Assembly: GCF_017591425.1 (NCBI RefSeq)
Contig: NW_024465751.1
Location: forward strand, 8,556,001-8,620,000
Direction of reading: 5' to 3'
Source of the DNA: Ochotona curzoniae
Lineage: Eukaryota; Chordata; Mammalia; Lagomorpha; Ochotonidae
DNA length: 64,000 nt
Below, piece by piece: positions 59,506 to 64,000 of the stretch. The position numbers were made by a program, and so were the translations under genes. Below the pieces are notes generated by a model that ran no database searches, had not been told where the DNA came from, and saw nothing but the letters and a program-made list of their open reading frames with translations. The first letter of the stretch is position 1. Every line of letters starts with the position of its first letter.

Positions 59506-59539
59506 TTCTCCCATATCCCACTTCTTACTTTCTAAAATC

Positions 59540-59548
59540 ATAATTTCC
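59540..59548 (+). repeat. Left target-site duplication of SINE
   Basis: ataatttcc, repeated at 59879-59887. Confidence 0.85.
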
Positions 59549-59878
59549 AGGCCTGAAGCAATGGACTAGCGGCCAAAGTCCTCACCTTGAACGTGCCCAG
59601 GATCCCATATGGGCGCTGGTTCTAATCCTGGCAGCTCCACTTCCCATCCAGCACCCTGCTTGTGGTCTGGGAAAGCAGTTGAGGACAGTCTGACTTGGGT
59701 CCCTCCACCCACATGGGAGACCTTGATGAGGCTCCAGGCTGCTGGCTTTGGATCAGCACAGCACTGGCCGTAGTGGTCACTTGGGAAGTGAATCATTGGA
59801 TGGAAGATCTTCCTCTCTCTCTGTCTCTCCTCCTCTCTATATATCTGACTTTGCAATAAATAAATGTTTTTTTAAAAA
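59549..59878 (+). mobile_element. CSINE, full length, sense
   Basis: The best intact sense copy. tRNA-like head 'aatggactagcggccaaagtcctcaccttgaac', B-box GGTTCTAATCC at 59618-59628, 'ccacttcccatccagc', 'gaatcattggatggaagatcttcc', 'ctgtctctcctcctctctat', tail 'gcaataaataaatg' and an A run. The A and B boxes would be its internal RNA polymerase III promoter. Confidence 0.96.
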
Positions 59879-61034
59879 ATAATTTCCTTATAGGAAACAC
59901 TGGGTCGTTTGTCCTGTAGCAGGTTCTGTATTCTGGATTGACTGGTTGTATTCTCATGGTGTCATTTAACGCCTTCCTCTACTTCTGTGTTACCTGCGGT
60001 TAGAATATGAGGTACTCATAAAGCTCATGGGAGTATTAATTTAAAGACAAGCTGTTTTGCTGCAGCCAAGGTACTGACATGCACATAGTGTCTTCATAGT
60101 ACATGTTTCCTCTGACTCTTCATACTTTAGGAATGATTGTGAAGGAGCAATTCCATGTCCCTTTTTCTTTTCTTTCTTTTTTTTTTTTCTTTTTTAAGGT
60201 TTTGGCACATTTGGGGAGGTAGCAATTTATAGAGATTCAGCTCTGCTTCTATACAGTTCGCACTTTTTGTTTGAACGACTTGACACTTCCCTGTACTTGC
60301 TTTCCTCCTGTGAATGGGCTCAAACTCATTTAGCTCACTGAAGAACTATTTTGCAAGCCCATCTCGCTGGAGCCTGTCTTTGCCCATGCCACCTAGGTGA
60401 TTTTCTCTTCATAAAGGAAAGAGTTGTCTGGTTTGAGGTACAAATTGCAGCCCCAGTGCTGAGGTTGAATCCCTTTGGCATGTTTAGTTTGACTTGCTAA
60501 ATCTGTGTTTCTCTTCCTGGAAAATGAGGCTCTCTGTGTTAACTAAATGAGATGATAACATTAGATAATGCAGGGAAGGACTTACTATAGCTGTGTTTGG
60601 TGCTCAAGCCACAGGATTGTTCCTCTGACTGTGTCATCCCAAGGTGAAAGGTTCCATTTTCTTCTCTTGCACCTGAAAAACAGTTTCTTCCGGTATCTCA
60701 CCATTTGTCACAAACATACCACATCAGCTTCTGCCCACATCCCTCAACTCTCCTTTTCCAGGAAGGTCGGCAGATTTGGAGTGTGGGCCAGGCTGTGCTC
60801 TGCAGGTCCCCAACTGGTCCCCAGTCCCAGGGCAGGCCCAGTCATCAGCCATAGGGTGGCCGCTGCCCTCAGCACTCCCACAGAGGCACTCACTGTTCTG
60901 GAAAACACTAGAGAGAGGTGAGAGGAGCCCTGCATAGGGTCAATGGCTTTATGATTCTAAGCAGGGAGTCCACTGGATCTTTATGTGTGGAGCTGAAGTT
61001 ATGACCTTGGGAAACTGGAACACAATACCATATT
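59879..61034. other. Intronic sequence with MIR
   Basis: Starts with the right target duplication. A possible MITE end (gaggtactcataaagctcat) lies at 60009-60034, and a T-rich tract at 60165-60197. No gene recognised. Confidence 0.5.
60425..60590 (+). mobile_element. MIR, sense
   Basis: 'gaggttgaatccctttggc', 'ttgacttgctaaatctgtgtttctcttcctggaaaatgaggc', 'actaaatgagatgataacattagataatgcaggg' follow the sense MIR order. Confidence 0.7.
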
Positions 61035-61047
61035 GTGTTACTTTCTA
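61035..61047 (+). repeat. Left target-site duplication of SINE
   Basis: gtgttactttcta, identical to 61379-61391. Confidence 0.95.
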
Positions 61048-61378
61048 TTTTTTTTTAAGATTTATTTATTTTCATTGGAAAGGCAGATACATAGAGAGAA
61101 GGAGAGACAGAGAAAGATCTTCCATCTGCTGGTTCACTCCCCAAATGGCTGCAATGGCCAGAGCTGAGCCTATCTGAAACAGAAGTAGGAGCATAATCCG
61201 GGTCTCCCAGTTGAGTGCAGGGTCCCAAGGCTTTGGGCCATCTTCCACTGCTTTCCCAGTCCAATAAGCAGGGAGCTGAATGGGAAGTGGAACATCTGGG
61301 ACATGAACTGGTGCCCATTTGGGATGCCGGCACTTAGAGATAGAGAATTAGATTACTCATCCACAGTGTGGGCCCCAA
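61048..61378 (-). mobile_element. CSINE with perfect 13-bp target duplication
   Basis: 'aagatttatttattttcattggaaaggcagatacatagagag' to 'attactcatccacagtgtgggccc'. Exact flanking repeats define its limits. Confidence 0.96.
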
Positions 61379-61391
61379 GTGTTACTTTCTA
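61379..61391 (+). repeat. Right target-site duplication of SINE
   Basis: gtgttactttcta, partner of 61035-61047. Confidence 0.95.
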
Positions 61392-62039
61392 ATTTTGTGG
61401 GCTTGAACAAGTTATTCAAGTTTTTAGTGCTTTAGATTAACCTTTTTTGAGTAAAGGGGTCTTCGTATCTTAGGCAGGCAGTGGTAGTGTTCTGTAAAGG
61501 GCAGTTCTCCTGGGTTACCACCTTTACTTACTGTGCCTGTCAGGCAATACTCTGTGACTTGCATCCTACCTTTTTGGTGAGGTAGCAGAGTCATGGCTAG
61601 ATCACTCTCTGGTAGTGACCGAGCTGGTTTAGATCATTGTTCTTGACTTCCAGTGTTTTTTGCTGTGTAGTTCAGTATGATGTGAATATTTATGCTTAAT
61701 GAACTCTTAAGAATTTCGATTTATCATCTCTCCTGTTCTCTGGGGAGAGAACTTATCCTCTGTATTCATCATCTTGGCATCTTACATTTACAGCAAGTGT
61801 TACTGCCATGGAAAGTGGCCGAGGAATGTGAGATTAGATGGGAATATTTGCTTCTGTTTAGCTTCCAATGATGGTGAATTCCTTCTTTGCTGATGTATTT
61901 CTTGCAAGTGAAAACTGGATGGGAGAATGGGGTTAAGCTTTGAAAAGGAGGTGAATAGTCGTTTGGCCAGGATGCCCCCTTCCTCGGGAATGCTGCGAGT
62001 CTGTCCGTCCTGCCTTGGGAGCTGCTGTGGTGAATATGC

Positions 62040-62280
62040 CCCCAGAGCAGCTGGCCGGGTGGTAAGGATGACACACCTCATTACTCTTGTGTGGGGTAGC
62101 AGAAGGATATTTCTAGAAGCATCCGCCCTGTGGGAGCTCTGGAATGTAAATAACCCCAGAAGTTTCTGTTCAGTGGGAGCAAAGAGGCCTTTCCTTGCAA
62201 CCAGGATATCCAGCTGCTCCTTTCTGGGCGTTGAGGCAATCAGGGAGCCTGTTTTCTTAGCCCTCAGTGACGTGAGTGCA
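62040..62280. promoter_or_regulatory. Candidate enhancer block
   Basis: Non-repeat sequence with TTCTAGAA (heat-shock-element-type dimer, 62111-62118), GGAATG overlapping GTAAATA (TEAD/forkhead-type, 62141-62152) and TGACGTGA (CRE-like, 62268-62275). Motif inference only. Confidence 0.25.
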
Positions 62281-63174
62281 ACTTAAGTCTGGTGGGTTTT
62301 TGACTGCAGGCCTCCGTCAGTATCCCCCGGTATCTTTAGTTAAGCATCGTCTGTCTGTAGCAGGGATCACACCAGTAACTTGTGATTTTTGTGTGCATGT
62401 GTGTGTGAGAGATGCAGGTTTGAGGCTCCTTCAACTCCGTTATCTAGATTCTAGACTTCCGTTGAATGATGAGGGTGGCTTTCAGTAAGTTCCCTGCCTT
62501 CTGGGTCTTACTCTCCTCATCTGTGCCATGGGACCGTGGTACCCACCCTGTTCCAATTGCTGGATCTCCTGTTTGAGCCTGGGTGCTGGAGCTGTGTGGC
62601 ATCTGCTAAGTGACCTACTTACGTGCTACCTTTGTAGGAGGAATGATGTCACCTGGAGGCTCCTCGTGGTGGAGAAGGTCCTGCCCTGTTCTGTAGTCAC
62701 CTGTTACGTAACTTGGGTGGATTAATGATTGTGGACTGTGTTGTGTTGTTATTAGAAGTTGTTAATATATACAAGACATTTCTGTACTGGCCAAGAGTAC
62801 AGGAACTAGGTCTTGGACTTTACTGGATCATATCCAGTCTTTGGAGTGTATGATTTTGAGTGGAAAGGTAGGGAGGATCGAAAAAGGAACCCCTGGAATG
62901 GCCAAAATGGATGAAACTAGCTAGGAAAAATGCTCCAAGGAGGTGGGATGCTGCTGGGCCTCTGAGCTGCATCTCAAGTTGGGGAGAGAAAGTCCTGTTG
63001 TAAAAAGAAAGTGGCTAGGCTTGTAGACCTCTGAAAGGTGAGGGGTGGTCCATTTCTGCCTCTGAGGAGACGTGGGGGTCCGGGAGAGGACCACCAAGGG
63101 AGAGGACGTGTATGACAACTTCAATTAAGAAAGTTAACTGCAGGACCCTCGGAGGTGCCTCACATCGGGGACCT

Positions 63175-63211
63175 GGGATGGGTGGGAGGCTGGGTGGGAG
63201 GCTGGGTGGGG
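63175..63211 (+). repeat. G-quadruplex-prone GGGTGGGAGGCT repeat
   Basis: Seven runs of three or more G within 37 bp, made of about two and a half copies of tgggtgggaggc. The run is on the MTSS1 sense strand, so it could also fold in the nascent intron RNA. Confidence 0.85.
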
Positions 63212-63489
63212 CTTTTCTTTTTGTTTCTCCCCTGACCCCAGATACAGGGGGGGAAAATTATATTAGTGTGGGAACAATGGTATTACCCACTTCAAAAAAA
63301 ACAGTTAACCCAGAAGCAGGAACGCACGGGGTCTGTCTAAGCCGGGCATTAGGATCTGCTTGGATGACTTAACAAGTTCCTGCTGGGTATTGGCAGGATT
63401 GGGTAACAGCGACTGGGTTTATGGGGGGTGGCAGGAAAGGAGACAGTGGACTTTTGTCCCAGGACACCTGAGCTTCCTGCTCTTCTTCT

Positions 63490-63730
63490 TTAAATATGTA
63501 TGTGTTTATTTGAAAGACAGAGTGAGAGAGAGAGAAAATGAATGTGTGTCTTCCATTGTGAGATCACTCCCAGTTGGGCTGGGCCAGACTGAACCCAGGA
63601 TTCAGGCCCCTCCTGCTCCACTTGTAATCCAGCTTCCTGCTAATGCTCCCCGGGAAGCTGCATGTGATGGCTCAAGTGCTTGGGAACCTGCGCCAACATG
63701 GGTGGACCTGGATGGAGTCCCTGCTGTTCT
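63490..63730. mobile_element. Rearranged old SINE, two arms in opposite orientation
   Basis: 63490-63603 reads as the antisense start ('tgtttatttgaaagacagagtgagagagag', 'gggctgggccagactgaacccagg'). 63607-63730 reads as sense ('ctccacttgtaatccagcttcctgctaatgctcc', 'gctcaagtgcttgggaacctgcgcc'). Confidence 0.55.
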
Positions 63731-64000
63731 GGAGAAGCCTTTCCCATTCTTGACCTACTCTATGGTTGAAACGTAGGACCCCTGGCAGCCTAGTCACCCC
63801 CTACCCTTGTTTAGAAGACAAAACTCTAAGGAAATGTTTGTAACGTAGTGTGCTCCCAGCTGCAGTCATTTGTGGCCAACAGTGGCATTTCGTAGCTAGC
63901 GGTAAGCAAGTGAGTCCACAGCATGACTGTGCTCTGTGTGCCCAGCGGGTGTGTCATGTTTGGTTCTCCTTTTAGAATTCTCCTTGTGACTGGCTGGGGC
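63731..64000. other. Unique intronic sequence to window end
   Basis: Nothing recognised. Confidence 0.5.

Larger units (their letters stand above)
61392..63489. other. Intronic sequence with candidate enhancer
   Basis: Sense MIR-like scraps at about 61395-61470 and 62484-62555. A motif-rich block and a G-rich tract are listed separately. No exon recognised. Confidence 0.5.
24351..64000 (+). other. MTSS1: 5' part of MTSS1 downstream intron
   Basis: It starts with the GTAAGC donor. No further MTSS1 exon was recognised up to the window end, and the encoded phase-1 continuation is absent by eye. The interval is the most repeat-dense part of the window. Confidence 0.8.

Noticed and set aside
59549..59878. 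tRNA-like head with A and B boxes considered as a tRNA gene
   Set aside because: It is the tRNA-derived head of a SINE; no acceptor stem pairing or cloverleaf is intact.

Overview
This is a vertebrate nuclear window: no operons, CpG-poor intronic DNA, many retroposons. The dominant repeat is a tRNA-derived SINE of about 320 bp with a pyrimidine-rich 3' end and an AATAAA-type tail, which I recognise as the lagomorph C-repeat (CSINE). The version here fits pika (Ochotona) better than rabbit, but that species call rests on memory.

The only protein-coding gene I can support is MTSS1 (MIM, missing in metastasis), plus strand. Two consecutive small coding exons are present, at 21258-21319 and 24277-24350. 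They encode part of the first long helix of the I-BAR (IMD) membrane-bending domain. Both are intact, in frame with each other and flanked by canonical splice sites. The start-codon exon and the next coding exon were not found and should lie upstream and downstream. Positions 1-21257 are therefore the 3' part of a large first intron, 21320-24276 is a complete intron, and 24351-64000 is the 5' part of the next large intron.

The rest is intronic filler in layers. About 30 CSINE copies run from near-intact with perfect target-site duplications (40.7 kb, 61.0 kb) to very decayed ones. Older shared mammalian repeats include MIR, L2, MER5A-like hAT elements, a short inverted-repeat MITE family, an L1M-like 3' end and possible MaLR fragments. 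Simple repeats include two Z-DNA-type tracts, a G-quadruplex tract, two small minisatellites and an AT-rich cruciform. No recognisable CSINE lies between about 18.94 and 25.79 kb, the interval holding both exons.

The regulatory content is inferred from motifs only. The strongest case is a 0.15-kb CpG-dense block at 49.19-49.34 kb with two NRF1-type palindromic sites and a YY1-type site, which looks like an internal or antisense promoter. RFX X-box sites occur at 33.36 and 40.40 kb. Motif-dense candidate enhancers lie at 13.6-13.8 and 62.04-62.28 kb. I found no new gene system. The long open frames other than the two exons are chance or repeat-derived frames.
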